Shown here: one piece after another, positions 17,290 to 27,550 of the stretch | Layout: the number at the start of each line of letters is the position of its first letter | Position numbering within the stretch: position 1 is the stretch's first letter | Source: Corallococcus caeni | GTDB lineage: Bacteria > Myxococcota > Myxococcia > Myxococcales > Myxococcaceae | DNA length: 64,000 nt | Assembly: GCF_036245865.1 (NCBI RefSeq) | Contig: NZ_BTTW01000002.1 | Span: 1,302,001 to 1,366,000, forward strand | Direction: 5' to 3' | Position numbers and translations under genes: made by a program | Notes under the pieces: model-generated | What the model saw: only the letters and a program-made list of their open reading frames with translations | What the model was told of the DNA's origin: nothing | The model's database searches: none

Positions 17290-20153
17290 CGCATCCGCCG
17301 CTCGCCGTCCCGCCCGCGCCTCCCCCCCGGAAGGAGACACCCCTGTTCGCGAGGGTGCTCGCGTGGCTCGTCCCCGTGGCGATCGCGTTCGCGCTCCTGG
17401 TGGGCGCGCTCCAGTTGGGCGGGTGGGCCCTGTCGCTCTCCACGTCCTCCGGCCGTGCGTCACCCTGGAGCGCGGGCGGTCTGCTCTCCGCGGGAGGCGC
17501 GCTCTGGCTGCTCCATGACCAGGCGGCGCATGGCGCGCGGCGGGCCGCGGGGCGTGCGCTGGCGACCGGGGCCGTGGGCCTGGGCCTCGTGGGCCTCACC
17601 CGGGAGGCCCCTGGCGGCGAGCTGGGCCTGGTGCTCACGGGGCTGTCGCTCTGGACCCTGCACGTGCGCACGCGGCGCGGAGGGGCGCCTGCGCGGTGGC
17701 TCGCCTCCTGCGCGGCGCTGGTCGCGGTGTGGGGGCTCATCGCGGGGCTGTATCAGGGGCACTGGTTCGGGCTGCCCCCCCTGAACACGGTGGCGGGCGT
17801 CTCCCGGGCGCCAGGGCTTCCCGTGTCGCTGGCCCTGCTGCTGCTTTCAGGCGGGCTGCTCTCCCTCCACCCGGAGCAGGGTGTCATGGGCGCGCTCCTG
17901 CGGGACGACCTGGGGGGGCACTCCGCGCGGCGGCTGCTGCTCGCGGTCCTGGTCGTCGTGCCCGCGGTGGGCGCAGCCCGGATCCTGGGAGAGCGGCTGG
18001 GGTTCTACGGGACCACCGAGGGCATCACGCTCCTCGTGCTCATGACGATGGCGGCGTTCCTCACCGTGACCCTCTGGAACGCGAACGCCCTCTCCCGGCT
18101 GGACGCGAGCCGGCGGCGCACGGAGCAGTCGCTGCGGCTGTCGCAGGCGCGTTTCGGAGGCATCGTCGCGCATGCCGCGGACGCCATCATCTCCATCGAC
18201 GCCGCGCAGCGCATCATCCTGTTCAACGCGAGCGCCGAGCGCATCTTCGGCTACTCCGCGAGCGAGGTCCTGGGACAGCCGCTGGACGTGCTGCTGCCCG
18301 AAAACCTCCGGGAGCTCCACACGCGGCACGTGCGGAACTTCGCGCAGGGCACGGTGACGTCCCGGCACATGGGCGAGCGGCTGCCCATCCTCGGCCAGCG
18401 CAAGGGTGGGGAGCGGTTTCCCGCGGAGGCCAGCATCTCCAAGCTGAGCGTGGACGGCACGCTGCTGCTCACCGTCATCCTCCGGGACATCAGCGCGCGG
18501 CGGAGGGCGGAGGACCTGCTGCGTCTGAGCGAGGAGCGCTTCCGCACCGCGTTCGAGGGCGCCCCCGTCGGCATGGCGCTGGTGGACCTGGACGGCCGGT
18601 TCCTCCACGTGAACGCGGCGCTCTGCGAGCTGGTGGGCTACTCCCGGGAGGAGCTGCTCAGCCGGTCCTTCCAGGACCTCACCGTTCCAGAGGAGGTGGC
18701 GCGGGACCAGGAGTACGCCGCGAGGATGCGCCGGGGCGAGATCAGGTCCTTCCAGCGGGAGAAGCACTACGTGCGCAAGGACGGCCGGCGCATCGCCATC
18801 CTCGTGTGGAGCGCGGTGGTGCGCGACGCCGCGGGAAGGCCGCTCCACTTCATCTCGCAGATGCAGGACATCACCGAGCGCCAGGAGCTGGAGCAGGCCT
18901 GGCGCTTCCTGGCGGACGTGGGCCCGCGGCTCGCGGCGTCGCTGTCGTCCCGGACGACGCTGGCCACGGTGGCGGAGCTCACCGTGCCGGCGCTGGCGGA
19001 CTGGTGCGTGGTGGCCTGTGTGGACGAGAGCGGACGCCTGCATCGCGTGGAGCGCGCGGCCTCGGATCCGCGGGTGGCGGAGCGGCTGCGGACGCTGGGC
19101 GAGGCGTACGGGACGCAGCCCCTCCCGCCGGACCGCATCACCGCCTCCGTGCTGCGCACGGGACGGCCGGTGCTGCTGCCGGAGGTGCCGCCCGAGATGT
19201 TCGAGGAGGTCGCGGTGGATGCCCACCACCTGGAGCAGCTGCGCCAGCTGGCGCCCCGGTCGGCCATCATCGTGCCGCTGCGCAGCCGGGACCGGAACCT
19301 GGGCGTCATCCTCCTCGCGACGTCCGGGTCCGGGCGCCGCTACGGGGCCCGGGAGCTGGCCCAGGCGGAGGAGCTGGCCCGCCGCGCCGCGCTCGCCATC
19401 GACAACGCCCGCCTGTTCGAACAGTCCGAGCAGGCCACCCGCATGCGCGAGGAGGTGCTGCGTGTCGTCGCGCACGACCTGCGCGCCCCGCTCAACGTCA
19501 TCCAGCTCAGCGCGAACCTGCTGGAGAAGGGCCTGCCCGAAGGCGGCGGCGCCCGGCACCGCCTGGAGACCCTCCAGAAGTCGGTCCAGCGGGCGAACCG
19601 GCTCATCCAGGACCTGCTGGACGTGGCCCGCATGGACGGAGGCATCCTGCCGGTGGAGCGCAAACCGCTGGAGGTGGCGCCGCTCATCCAGGAGGCGATG
19701 GAGCAGCACCGGGGGCTCGCGGAGGCCAGGGCGCTGCACCTCCAGGCCCACGTGCCGGAGGCGGTGCCCCGCGTCCTGGCGGATCCGGAGCGGCTGCTGC
19801 AGATCCTCTCCAACCTCCTGGGCAACGCGCTCAAGTTCACGCCCGAGGGTGGACACATCCTGCTGCGCGTCCAGCCGGAGGTGGGCCAGGTCCGCTTCCA
19901 GGTGACGGACACGGGCCCCGGCATCTCGGCGGAGGACCGGCCGCGCATCTTCGAGCGCTTCTGGCAGGCCGGACCGAAGCGCAAGGAGGGCGCGGGGCTG
20001 GGGCTCGCCATCGTGAAGGGCCTGGTGGAGGCCCACGGCGGCCAGGTCGGCGTGGAGAGCGCGCCCGGCGCGGGGAGCACGTTCTTCTTCACGCTGCCGA
20101 CCGCGGAGCCCGCGGACGCGCACGCCGACACGCACGCCGGAAGCGCGCCCTAA
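17286..20153 (+). CDS. Membrane PAS-PAS-GAF sensor histidine kinase
   Basis: 955 residues. Residues ~20-275 hold about eight hydrophobic segments. Then come two PAS domains (~288-400 and ~410-530), a GAF domain (~545-705), a HisKA domain with phospho-acceptor His730 in '[11 protein letters not shown]', and an ATPase domain with '[10 protein letters not shown]', 'DTGPGIS' and '[13 protein letters not shown]'. The ATG at 17286 overlaps the ATPase stop (ATGA). It lacks a receiver domain and no response regulator is adjacent, so it is an orphan kinase. The redox or membrane-energy state is a plausible signal given its neighbours. The stop overlaps that of the convergent PEP synthase gene. Confidence 0.92.
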   Translation: MTHPPLAVPPAPPPRKETPLFARVLAWLVPVAIAFALLVGALQLGGWALSLSTSSGRASPWSAGGLLSAGGALWLLHDQAAHGARRAAGRALATGAVGLGLVGLTREAPGGELGLVLTGLSLWTLHVRTRRGGAPARWLASCAALVAVWGLIAGLYQGHWFGLPPLNTVAGVSRAPGLPVSLALLLLSGGLLSLHPEQGVMGALLRDDLGGHSARRLLLAVLVVVPAVGAARILGERLGFYGTTEGITLLVLMTMAAFLTVTLWNANALSRLDASRRRTEQSLRLSQARFGGIVAHAADAIISIDAAQRIILFNASAERIFGYSASEVLGQPLDVLLPENLRELHTRHVRNFAQGTVTSRHMGERLPILGQRKGGERFPAEASISKLSVDGTLLLTVILRDISARRRAEDLLRLSEERFRTAFEGAPVGMALVDLDGRFLHVNAALCELVGYSREELLSRSFQDLTVPEEVARDQEYAARMRRGEIRSFQREKHYVRKDGRRIAILVWSAVVRDAAGRPLHFISQMQDITERQELEQAWRFLADVGPRLAASLSSRTTLATVAELTVPALADWCVVACVDESGRLHRVERAASDPRVAERLRTLGEAYGTQPLPPDRITASVLRTGRPVLLPEVPPEMFEEVAVDAHHLEQLRQLAPRSAIIVPLRSRDRNLGVILLATSGSGRRYGARELAQAEELARRAALAIDNARLFEQSEQATRMREEVLRVVAHDLRAPLNVIQLSANLLEKGLPEGGGARHRLETLQKSVQRANRLIQDLLDVARMDGGILPVERKPLEVAPLIQEAMEQHRGLAEARALHLQAHVPEAVPRVLADPERLLQILSNLLGNALKFTPEGGHILLRVQPEVGQVRFQVTDTGPGISAEDRPRIFERFWQAGPKRKEGAGLGLAIVKGLVEAHGGQVGVESAPGAGSTFFFTLPTAEPADAHADTHAGSAP

Positions 20154-22498
20154 CGGCGCAGGGCCGCCTCCAGCAGGAGCCGCCGCTCCGCCGCCGCGAC
20201 GACCGCCCGGGTGGCGGCGACGGCAGCGGGATCCACGGACAGGGAGGTGATGCCCGCGCGGACCAGGTGCTCCGCGAAGGCGGGGCGGTTGGAGGGGGCC
20301 TGGCCGCAGAGCGACGACGTGATGCCCGCCTCGCGGCTGGCCCGGATGATGCGGACGATGGCGTCCAGCACCGCCGCGTCCTCCTCGTCGAAGAGCTCCG
20401 CGCACAGCTCCGAGTCCCGGTCCACGCCCAGCATGAGCTGCGTCAGGTCGTTGGAGCCGATGGACACGCCGGTGATGCCCATGCGCGCGTACTCCGGGAT
20501 GCGGTAGACGACGGAGGGCACCTCCGCCATCACCCAGCGCTCCAGCCCGCGCTGGCGTCCCAGCGCGCTGGCGTCCACGGCCTCCAGGCACGCCTCCAGC
20601 TCCCACTTCGTCCGGACGAAGGGAATCATCAGGTGGAGGTTGGGCGTCTCCTCGCGCACGCGGGCGAGCACCTCCAGCTCCAGCTGGAACACCTGGGGCT
20701 CGCGCAGGTAGCGGTAGCAGCCGCGAAAGCCAATCATCGGGTTGGCCTCGGTGGCCTCGAAGTCGCTTCCGCCCTCCAGCCCCCGGAACTCGTTCGTGCG
20801 GAAGTCCGTGGTCCGGTACACCACCGGGCGGCCCCGGAAGGCGCGGGTGATGGACAGCAGCGCGCCGGACATCCGCTCGACGAACTCGCGGCCTCGGCCC
20901 TCCGCGATGAGCTTGCGCGGGTGCACGCCGCCCAGGGCCTCGGTGAGCATGAACTCCGCCCTCAACAAGCCCACGCCGTCCACCGGCAGCGCCGCCGCCT
21001 CCTCGGCCTGTCCCGGCAGGGCCAGGTTCACGTAGAGGCGCGTTCCCAGCGCCTCGGGCGCGGCGGCCTCACCCTGGAGCGGGGCCCCCTTCCGGGCCGG
21101 CGCTCCCACCGTGACGCCGGACGGGGCCTCCGGGGCGCGGCCCTCGCGCACGGTGCCGGCGGCGCCGTCCACGGTGACCTCCTCGCCGTCGCGCAGGACC
21201 TTCGTGGCGGTGCGCGTGCCCACCACGCAGGGCTTGCGCAGCTCCCGGCTGACGATGGCCGCGTGGCACGTCATGCCGCCGCTGTCGGTGACGACCGCCG
21301 CCGCGCGCCGCAGCGTGGGCACCCAGTCCGGAGAGGTCATGGGCGCGACGAGGATCTCCCCGGCCTTAAGCCGCGAGTCCTCCCGGGCGTCGTGCAGCAC
21401 GCGCACGCGGCCGGACACGGTGCCGGGGGACGCGCCCAGCCCGGACACGAGCGGCCGGGCCCCGGGCGCGGCGGCCTTCGGGGCCTCCGGGGCGCCCTGC
21501 AGCGCGGTCGTCACCGGCCGCGACTGGACCAGGTAGAAGCGGCCGTCCTGCTCCGCCCACTCGAGGTCCTGGGGGGCGCCATAGTGCCGCTCCACGCGCA
21601 GCCCCAGGCGCGCCAGCTCCAGCACCTGCACGTCCGTGAGCACCCGCGCGCGGGCCTGCTCCGGCGTGAGGTCCTCGCGCCGCTCGCGGCCCACGCCTTC
21701 GCGCACCAGCCGGAAGGCCTTCACGCCCACGCGGGCCTCCAGGATGCGGGGCCCCGCGCGCTCCACGACGTAGGTGTCCGGCTCCACCTGTCCGCCCACG
21801 ACGACCTCACCCAGACCGAAGGCCCCTTCGATGACCAGGTGCCCGCGGTCGCCGCTGGCGGGGTCCACGGTGAACATGACGCCCGAGCGCGTCGAGTCCA
21901 CCATGGCCTGCACCACCACGGCGATCTCCGGCACCTCCGTGAGCCCCTGGGCCTTGCGGTAGGCCACCACGCGCGGGGTGAAGGCCGAGGCCCAGCACGC
22001 TCGCACGCGCTCGATGAGCGCGTCGTCGCCCACCACGTTGGTGAACGACTCGTGCATGCCCGCGAAGGAGGTGGTGGCGGTGTCCTCCGCGGTGGCGGAC
22101 GAGCGCACCGCGACGGCGGCGCCCTCCCTCAACTGGTGATACGCGGCGAGGATGCCGGCGTGCAGCGCCTCCGGCAGGGGCGCCTGGAGCACCAGGTCGC
22201 GCAGCGCCTGCGTGAGCCCGGCGAGCGACCCCGCGTCGTCCGGGTCGACGCGCTCCCACAGCTCGCGCAGCCGGGCGCGCACGGGCTCCAGGGCGTGCTG
22301 GAAGGCGGCGGCGGTGATGACGAAGCCCGGCGGCACGGGCAGCCCGGCGCGCGTCAGCTCTCCCAGGTTGGCGCCCTTGCCTCCGGCCTGGGACACGTCC
22401 TCGCGGGACAGGGCGTCGAACCAGAGGATGGACGGGAGCGGGGCACGCTGGGGTTCCGGTGCCTGGGCGGTGGGCTCTGGGGGGAGGGACGGGTCCAT
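20150..22498 (-). CDS. ppsA: Phosphoenolpyruvate synthase
   Basis: Converts pyruvate, ATP and water to PEP, AMP and phosphate in gluconeogenesis. 782 residues in the standard order: ATP-grasp domain (from about residue 25, '[10 protein letters not shown]'; '[11 protein letters not shown]' near 120), swivelling domain with catalytic His412 in '[14 protein letters not shown]', and C-terminal TIM barrel with '[11 protein letters not shown]' and '[10 protein letters not shown]'. The C-terminal catalytic Cys is in 'SLCGQAPS'. The ATG at 22498 has aggag upstream; a longer open frame above it is antisense to the next gene and is discarded. Divergent from the acetyl-CoA hydrolase gene, which would feed the same carbon node. 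Confidence 0.94.
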   Translation of the reverse strand: MDPSLPPEPTAQAPEPQRAPLPSILWFDALSREDVSQAGGKGANLGELTRAGLPVPPGFVITAAAFQHALEPVRARLRELWERVDPDDAGSLAGLTQALRDLVLQAPLPEALHAGILAAYHQLREGAAVAVRSSATAEDTATTSFAGMHESFTNVVGDDALIERVRACWASAFTPRVVAYRKAQGLTEVPEIAVVVQAMVDSTRSGVMFTVDPASGDRGHLVIEGAFGLGEVVVGGQVEPDTYVVERAGPRILEARVGVKAFRLVREGVGRERREDLTPEQARARVLTDVQVLELARLGLRVERHYGAPQDLEWAEQDGRFYLVQSRPVTTALQGAPEAPKAAAPGARPLVSGLGASPGTVSGRVRVLHDAREDSRLKAGEILVAPMTSPDWVPTLRRAAAVVTDSGGMTCHAAIVSRELRKPCVVGTRTATKVLRDGEEVTVDGAAGTVREGRAPEAPSGVTVGAPARKGAPLQGEAAAPEALGTRLYVNLALPGQAEEAAALPVDGVGLLRAEFMLTEALGGVHPRKLIAEGRGREFVERMSGALLSITRAFRGRPVVYRTTDFRTNEFRGLEGGSDFEATEANPMIGFRGCYRYLREPQVFQLELEVLARVREETPNLHLMIPFVRTKWELEACLEAVDASALGRQRGLERWVMAEVPSVVYRIPEYARMGITGVSIGSNDLTQLMLGVDRDSELCAELFDEEDAAVLDAIVRIIRASREAGITSSLCGQAPSNRPAFAEHLVRAGITSLSVDPAAVAATRAVVAAAERRLLLEAALRR

Positions 22499-22663
22499 GG
22501 TCTTTGCTCCTGGCGCGGGGCCTTCCGGGCCGGTGCGTCCGCGCTCCCTCCAAGCTGGGGCCGCGCCTCGTGGGGCGCACGCCGTCGTGGGTGGGGGCAG
22601 GGGCCGGCCGCTCCATCCGCCGCCGGTCCGCGAGGGGGGCGCCTCGTGCTTATCCGGAGGGGT

Positions 22664-24565
22664 ATGCACGCGCGACAGGACTGGACCCAACGCTACGCGG
22701 ACCGGGTGCGGACGGCCGAGGAGGCCCTCCTCCACGTCCAGCCGGGGAGGCGCATCCTCATCGGCTCGGGGGCGGCGGAGCCGGTGACGCTGGTGCGGGC
22801 CCTGGTGGACCGCGGCCCCTTCCTGGCGGACAACGAGGTGGTGCACCTGCTGACGCTGGGGCCCGCGCCCTACGTGGAGCCCGCGCAGGCCGGGCGCTTC
22901 CGCCACGTCGCCTTCTTCATCGGGCCCAACGTGCGTCAGGCCGTGCAGGAGGGGCGCGCGGACTTCATGCCGGTGTTCCTGTCGGACATCCCGGAGCTCA
23001 TCCGGAGCCGGCGGATCCGCATCGACGTGGCGCTCATCCAGGTCAGCCCGCCGGACGCCCACGGCTACGTCAGCCTGGGCGTCTCCGTGGACATCGTGCG
23101 CGCCGCGGTGGACGCGGCCTCGCTCATCATCGCGGAGGTCAACCCGGAGATGCCGCGCACGCACGGGGACTCCTTCCTGGACGTGCGCCGCATCCACCAC
23201 CTGGTGCCGGTGGCGCTCCCGCTGCTGGAGGTCCATCCCGAGCCTCCCGATGAGGTGTCCCGGAGCATCGGCGCGCACGTCGCCCGGCTCATCCCGGACG
23301 GCGCCACGCTGCAGTCCGGCATCGGGAGGATTCCGGACGCGGTCCTGGCGGAGCTGGGGAACCACCACGACCTGGGCCTCCACACGGAGATGCTCTCCGA
23401 CGGCGTCATGGACCTGGTGGAGGCGGGCGTCATCACCGGCAGGCGAAAGACGTGGCTGCCGGGCAAGCTCGTCACCTCGTTCATCATGGGCAGCCAGCGG
23501 CTCTACGCCTGGGCGCACGACCACCCGGCCATCGAGATGCGCCCGAGCGACGACACCAACGACCCCGCGGTGGTAGCGCGCAACGCGCGGATGGTCGCCA
23601 TCAACGCCGCGCTGGCGGTGGACATCACCGGCCAGGTGGCGGCGGACACGCTGGGCGGTTGCTTCTACTCCGGCATCGGCGGGCAGGTGGACTTCATCCG
23701 GGGCGCCAGCCGCAGCCCGGGCGGCCGCGCCATCATCGCGCTGCCCTCCACGGCGAAGGGCGGGACGGTGAGCCGCATCCAGGGCGCGCTGGAGCCCGGC
23801 ACCGGCGTCGTGACGAGCCGGGGCGACGTCCACTTCGTGGTGACGGAGTTCGGCGTCGCGGACCTCTGGGGCAAGAGCATCCGCGAGCGCGCGCTCGCGC
23901 TCATCGCCATCGCCCACCCGGACTTCCGGGGGGAGCTGATGGCCGCGGCCAAGGGACGCCGCTGGGTGCTGCCCGACCAGGTGGTGCCCCGCGCGCGCTA
24001 CCCCTGGGCGGAGGAGCGGCTGGAGCACACGCTGTCCCACGACGCGCTGACCATCCGGCCCGCCCGCGTCACCGACGAGCGCGCCCTCCAGGAACTGCTG
24101 TACGGCCTGTCCGGCGAGAGCTGCTACCGGCGCTTCATGGGGTTCAGGAAGGCGTACCCGCACGAGGAGATCCAACGGCTGGTGGACGTGGACTACGAGC
24201 ACGCCATGGCCCTGGTCGCGTGCCCGCCGGGCACGGACGAGGTGGTGGGCGAGGTGCACTACCTCTTGGACCCCGCCACGCGCCTGGGAGACGTCGCCTT
24301 CGTGGTCCGGGACGACTGGCAGGGACGGGGCGTGGGCACGCTGCTGATGCGGCGCATCCGCGAGGCCGCCATGGCCCGGGGCGTCCCCGGCTTCCAGGCG
24401 GACGTGCTGGTGACGAACACCGCCATGCTGGACGTCTTCCACGAAAGCGGCCTGCCCGTGCGCTCCCGTCGCGAGGACGGCGTGTATCACCTGGAGCTGC
24501 TCTTCCCCGAGGCCCCCGGCGCTCCCGGAGCCGGGCGTGCCGCGGCGCCCGCCGCCCCGGGGTGA
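22664..24565 (+). CDS. Acetyl-CoA hydrolase/transferase fused to GNAT acetyltransferase
   Basis: 633 residues. Residues ~1-430 are an acetyl-CoA hydrolase/CoA-transferase, with '[19 protein letters not shown]', '[12 protein letters not shown]' and '[18 protein letters not shown]'. Residues ~450-615 are a GNAT domain with the acetyl-CoA loop '[19 protein letters not shown]'. The fusion ties acetyl-CoA/acetate interconversion to an acetyltransferase that could modify a protein, perhaps a metabolic enzyme; the target is unknown. The ATG at 22664 has ccggagggg before it. Start regions of this gene and ppsA are 165 bp apart and divergent. Confidence 0.92.
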   Translation: MHARQDWTQRYADRVRTAEEALLHVQPGRRILIGSGAAEPVTLVRALVDRGPFLADNEVVHLLTLGPAPYVEPAQAGRFRHVAFFIGPNVRQAVQEGRADFMPVFLSDIPELIRSRRIRIDVALIQVSPPDAHGYVSLGVSVDIVRAAVDAASLIIAEVNPEMPRTHGDSFLDVRRIHHLVPVALPLLEVHPEPPDEVSRSIGAHVARLIPDGATLQSGIGRIPDAVLAELGNHHDLGLHTEMLSDGVMDLVEAGVITGRRKTWLPGKLVTSFIMGSQRLYAWAHDHPAIEMRPSDDTNDPAVVARNARMVAINAALAVDITGQVAADTLGGCFYSGIGGQVDFIRGASRSPGGRAIIALPSTAKGGTVSRIQGALEPGTGVVTSRGDVHFVVTEFGVADLWGKSIRERALALIAIAHPDFRGELMAAAKGRRWVLPDQVVPRARYPWAEERLEHTLSHDALTIRPARVTDERALQELLYGLSGESCYRRFMGFRKAYPHEEIQRLVDVDYEHAMALVACPPGTDEVVGEVHYLLDPATRLGDVAFVVRDDWQGRGVGTLLMRRIREAAMARGVPGFQADVLVTNTAMLDVFHESGLPVRSRREDGVYHLELLFPEAPGAPGAGRAAAPAAPG

Positions 24566-24712
24566 GGGAGCGCGCAAGGCCCGGGAGCCCCGCGCCCTTC
24601 ACGACTGCCCCTCCCCGTCCGGCCCCTTGCACCCGCCAGGCCCGGTCCAAACGTTCCGCTCAGGGGGCCTCCTCGCGAAGCCCGTCGGGCAAGGTCCCGG
24701 AAGGGGGCGGGC

Positions 24713-26065
24713 ATGGCCATCATCGTCGGAACCGATTTCTCGGAGCATGCCCAGGAGGCGGTCCGCGTCGCGGCCGCCCTCGCGAGGAAGACGGGCATGC
24801 CGCTGTCGCTCGTGCACGTCGCGGAGCCCGGGATGCTCCGGCGGGACTGGTCGTCCGAGCGCGGCGGCGCCATCACCGACCTGGAGCAGCGGCTGGAAAA
24901 AGAGGCCGCCGCGTTGCGCGGCGAGGGCCTCAACGTCGAGCCGCGGGTGCTGCTGGGCATGCCGGACGAGGTGCTCGTCGCGCACGCGGAGCACCTGCGC
25001 GCGCGGCTGATCATCACGGCGGCCCTGGGCTGGCGGTCGGAGAAGCGCTGGCGGTTGGGCAGCGTCCCGGCGCGCGTGGCGCAGGCCGCGCACTGCCCGT
25101 TCCTCATGGTCCGTCTGGCCGCGCCCTTCCTGGAGTGGTGCCAGGGCCAGCGCCCCCTGCGGGTCACCGTGGGGGACGACTTCTCCCACAGCGCGGAGGT
25201 CGCGTTGCGCTGGCTCCCGGAGCTGCGCCGGGCGGGGCCCGTGGAGCTGACGGTCGCCCACGTCTACAACCCCGCCACGGAGTACGGGCGGCTCGGGCTG
25301 TACCGCGCGAGCCAGGGGCCGCCGGGCATCGAGTCCATCCTGGAGCGGGACCTGCGCGAGCGCCTGGAGCGCCTCGGGGAGCCCCGGGCGGAGTTCCGGC
25401 TGGCCCTGGGGTACGGGAACGTCGTGGAGCCGCTGGGCACGCTCGCGCAGGAGGCGAAGGCGGACCTGCTCTTGCTGGGCACCCACCAGCGCCGGGGGAT
25501 GCGGCGCATGCGGCACGGCTCCGTCTCGCTGCCCTCGCTCCAGGTCGCGCCGGTGGCGGCGGTCGCGTGCGTGCCGGTGGAGGGCCCGCGGCAGGCCGCG
25601 GTGCCCATGGAGGTCCCGTCCATCCGGCGCGTCCTCGTGTCGACGGACTTCTCGCCGCTGGCGAACCTGGCCATCCCCCACGCCCTGTCGCTGCTGCCCC
25701 GGGGCGGGGAGCTCATCCTGGCGCACGTCATCGAGTCCCCCCTGCCCGTCGTCTACGCGGACTTCTGGCCCGCGGTGGCGCTGGGCGACGCGGGGGACGA
25801 GGCCGAGGTGCGGCGCGAGCTCGAGGCCCTCATTCCGCGCGACGCGGAGCGCCGGGGCATCACCGTCCGGGTGGAGCTGCTGTCGGGGGTCCACGCCGCG
25901 CAGTCGCTCTGCCAGGCGGCGGAGCGGTTCGGCGCGGACATCGTCTGCCTGGGCTCGCACGGCCGGACGGGCGTGTCCCGCGCGGTGCTCGGGTCCGTGG
26001 CCCAGGAGGTGGTGGCCCGCAGCCGCCGGCCAGTGCTGGTGGTCAAACACCCCGCGCTGCCATGA
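24713..26065 (+). CDS. Tandem-domain universal stress protein
   Basis: 450 residues with two Usp domains. The N-terminal one opens 'MAIIVGTDFSEHAQEAVRVA'. The C-terminal one begins 'RRVLVSTDFSPLANLAIPHA' near residue 303 and ends with the nucleotide motif 'GSHGRTGVSRAVLGSVAQEV'. A third weaker Usp-like stretch ('GTHQRRGMRRMRHG') lies mid-protein. It is a paralogue of the protein at 12759. aagggggcgg precedes the ATG. Its stop overlaps the start of the glycosyltransferase gene as ATGA, so translation is coupled. This links the stress protein with disaccharide synthesis. Confidence 0.93.
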   Translation: MAIIVGTDFSEHAQEAVRVAAALARKTGMPLSLVHVAEPGMLRRDWSSERGGAITDLEQRLEKEAAALRGEGLNVEPRVLLGMPDEVLVAHAEHLRARLIITAALGWRSEKRWRLGSVPARVAQAAHCPFLMVRLAAPFLEWCQGQRPLRVTVGDDFSHSAEVALRWLPELRRAGPVELTVAHVYNPATEYGRLGLYRASQGPPGIESILERDLRERLERLGEPRAEFRLALGYGNVVEPLGTLAQEAKADLLLLGTHQRRGMRRMRHGSVSLPSLQVAPVAAVACVPVEGPRQAAVPMEVPSIRRVLVSTDFSPLANLAIPHALSLLPRGGELILAHVIESPLPVVYADFWPAVALGDAGDEAEVRRELEALIPRDAERRGITVRVELLSGVHAAQSLCQAAERFGADIVCLGSHGRTGVSRAVLGSVAQEVVARSRRPVLVVKHPALP

Positions 26066-27522
26066 CGGTCTCCATGCTGAAGCCCTTCGAGGTCCACGTG
26101 CAGGCCCGCTCGCTGGAGTGCTTCCAGCCGGAGCTCACGGGGGCGGAGTGGGCGGCGCTCCAGGCCAGCGCGGCGCAGGCCCGGGACCGGCTGGCGGGCC
26201 ACACCTTCTGGAACGTGAACTCCACGGCCCGGGGCGGCGGCGTGGCGGAGCTGCTGCCCCGGATGCTCGCCTACGCGCGCGGGGCGGGCGTGGACACGCG
26301 CTGGATGGTGGTGGAGGGCACGCCCGCCTTCTTCCGCATCACCAAGCGGCTGCACCACGCGCTGCATGGCTCGCGCGGAGACGACTCGCCCCTGGGGCCC
26401 GCGGAGCGCGCCTGCTACGACGAGGTGCTCCGCGACAACGCGGAGGAGCTGCTCGTGCTGGTGCGGCCGGGGGACGTGGTGCTGCTGCACGACCCGCAGA
26501 CCGCGGGGCTGGCCCCGACGCTGGCCGCGGCGGGCGCGCGCGTGGTCTGGCGCTGCCACATCGGGTGCGACACGCTTGAGGAGGAGGTGGTGCGGGCGTG
26601 GGCGTTCCTCGCGCCGGGGCTCGCCGCCGTGCGGCTCGCGGTCTTCTCCCGGGCCGCCTACGTGCCGCCGCTGCTCGCGGACCGCTCCGTCGTCATCCCG
26701 CCCTCCATCGACATCTTCGCGGTGAAGAACCAGCCCATGGCGCCGCAGGTCGCCAGCGCCATCCTGGGCCACACCGGGCTGGTGGCCCTGGCGCCGGACG
26801 CCCCCGACCCCGTCTTCATCCGGACGGACGGCGTCCCCGCCCGCGTGTCACGGGGGGCGGACATCATCCGGCTGGGCTCGGCGCCCGCCCCCGGGGCCCC
26901 GCTGGTGGTGCAGGTCTCCCGCTGGGACCCGTTGAAGGACCCGGTGGGGGTGCTGCGGGGCTTCGCCCTGCTCTTGCGCGAGTCGCCCGGCCTGCGCGCG
27001 GACCTGGTGCTGGCCGGGCCGTCCGTGACGTCCGTCGCGGATGATCCGGAGGCGGCGGCGACCATCGAGAACGTCACCGCCGTGTGGCGCGAGCAGCCGC
27101 GCTTCCTGCGCCAGCGCGTGCACCTGGCCAGCCTGCCCATGGTGGACCTGGAGGAGAACGCCGCCATCGTCAACGCGCTCCAGCGCCACGCGACGGTGGT
27201 GGTGCAGAAGAGCCTGCGGGAGGGCTTCGGGCTCACCGTCACGGAGGCCATGTGGAAGGCCCGCCCCGTGGTGGCCAGCGCGGTGGGCGGCCTCCAGGAC
27301 CAGGTGCGCAACGAGGTGGACGGCCTGCTCGTGCGCGACCCCGAGGACCTGCCGGCGTTCGCCGCCTGCGTGCGGAGGCTCCTGGAGGAGCCCGTCCTGG
27401 CGGCCCGCCTGGGGGCCCAGGCCCATGAGCACGTGCGCGTCCGCTTCACCGCCGTCCGCCACCTCTCGGACCTGGTGGCCCTGCTCGAAGAGCTGGACGC
27501 GCGCTCGGAGCGGAGTGACTGA
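26062..27522 (+). CDS. GT4 glycosyltransferase, trehalose synthase-like
   Basis: 486 residues of GT-B fold. Near residue 50 is 'WNVNSTARGGGVAELLPRML', the acceptor-side signature of trehalose phosphorylase/synthase (TreT) types. 'VVLLHDPQTAGLAP' follows. The donor domain has 'VVQVSRWDPLKDPVGVL' and the E-x7-E site 'LREGFGLTVTEAMWKARPVV'. It probably makes trehalose or a related disaccharide from an NDP-sugar, an osmoprotectant and reserve. The ATG overlaps the upstream Usp stop. The donor nucleotide cannot be told from sequence. It converges on the second P-type ATPase gene. Confidence 0.87.
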   Translation: MTVSMLKPFEVHVQARSLECFQPELTGAEWAALQASAAQARDRLAGHTFWNVNSTARGGGVAELLPRMLAYARGAGVDTRWMVVEGTPAFFRITKRLHHALHGSRGDDSPLGPAERACYDEVLRDNAEELLVLVRPGDVVLLHDPQTAGLAPTLAAAGARVVWRCHIGCDTLEEEVVRAWAFLAPGLAAVRLAVFSRAAYVPPLLADRSVVIPPSIDIFAVKNQPMAPQVASAILGHTGLVALAPDAPDPVFIRTDGVPARVSRGADIIRLGSAPAPGAPLVVQVSRWDPLKDPVGVLRGFALLLRESPGLRADLVLAGPSVTSVADDPEAAATIENVTAVWREQPRFLRQRVHLASLPMVDLEENAAIVNALQRHATVVVQKSLREGFGLTVTEAMWKARPVVASAVGGLQDQVRNEVDGLLVRDPEDLPAFAACVRRLLEEPVLAARLGAQAHEHVRVRFTAVRHLSDLVALLEELDARSERSD

Positions 27523-27523
27523 C

Positions 27524-27541
27524 GCGGGCGCGGGGACCCGC
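27524..27541. terminator. Short GC hairpin between convergent genes
   Basis: gcggg and cccgc form a 5-bp stem in the 28-bp gap between the glycosyltransferase stop (27522) and the P-type ATPase stop (27551). It is weak and has no T-run; the call rests mainly on its position. Confidence 0.25.
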
Positions 27542-27550
27542 CTCCCTCCT

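Noticed and set aside
17696-22663. Very long plus-strand frame running into the CoA-hydrolase gene
   Set aside because: It is out of frame with the sensor kinase and antisense to ppsA, with no domain until 22664.
22499-24577. Upstream extension of the ppsA frame to a 1475-residue protein
   Set aside because: The added part is antisense to the CoA-hydrolase/GNAT gene. The ATG at 22498 has a ribosome site and starts the family domain.
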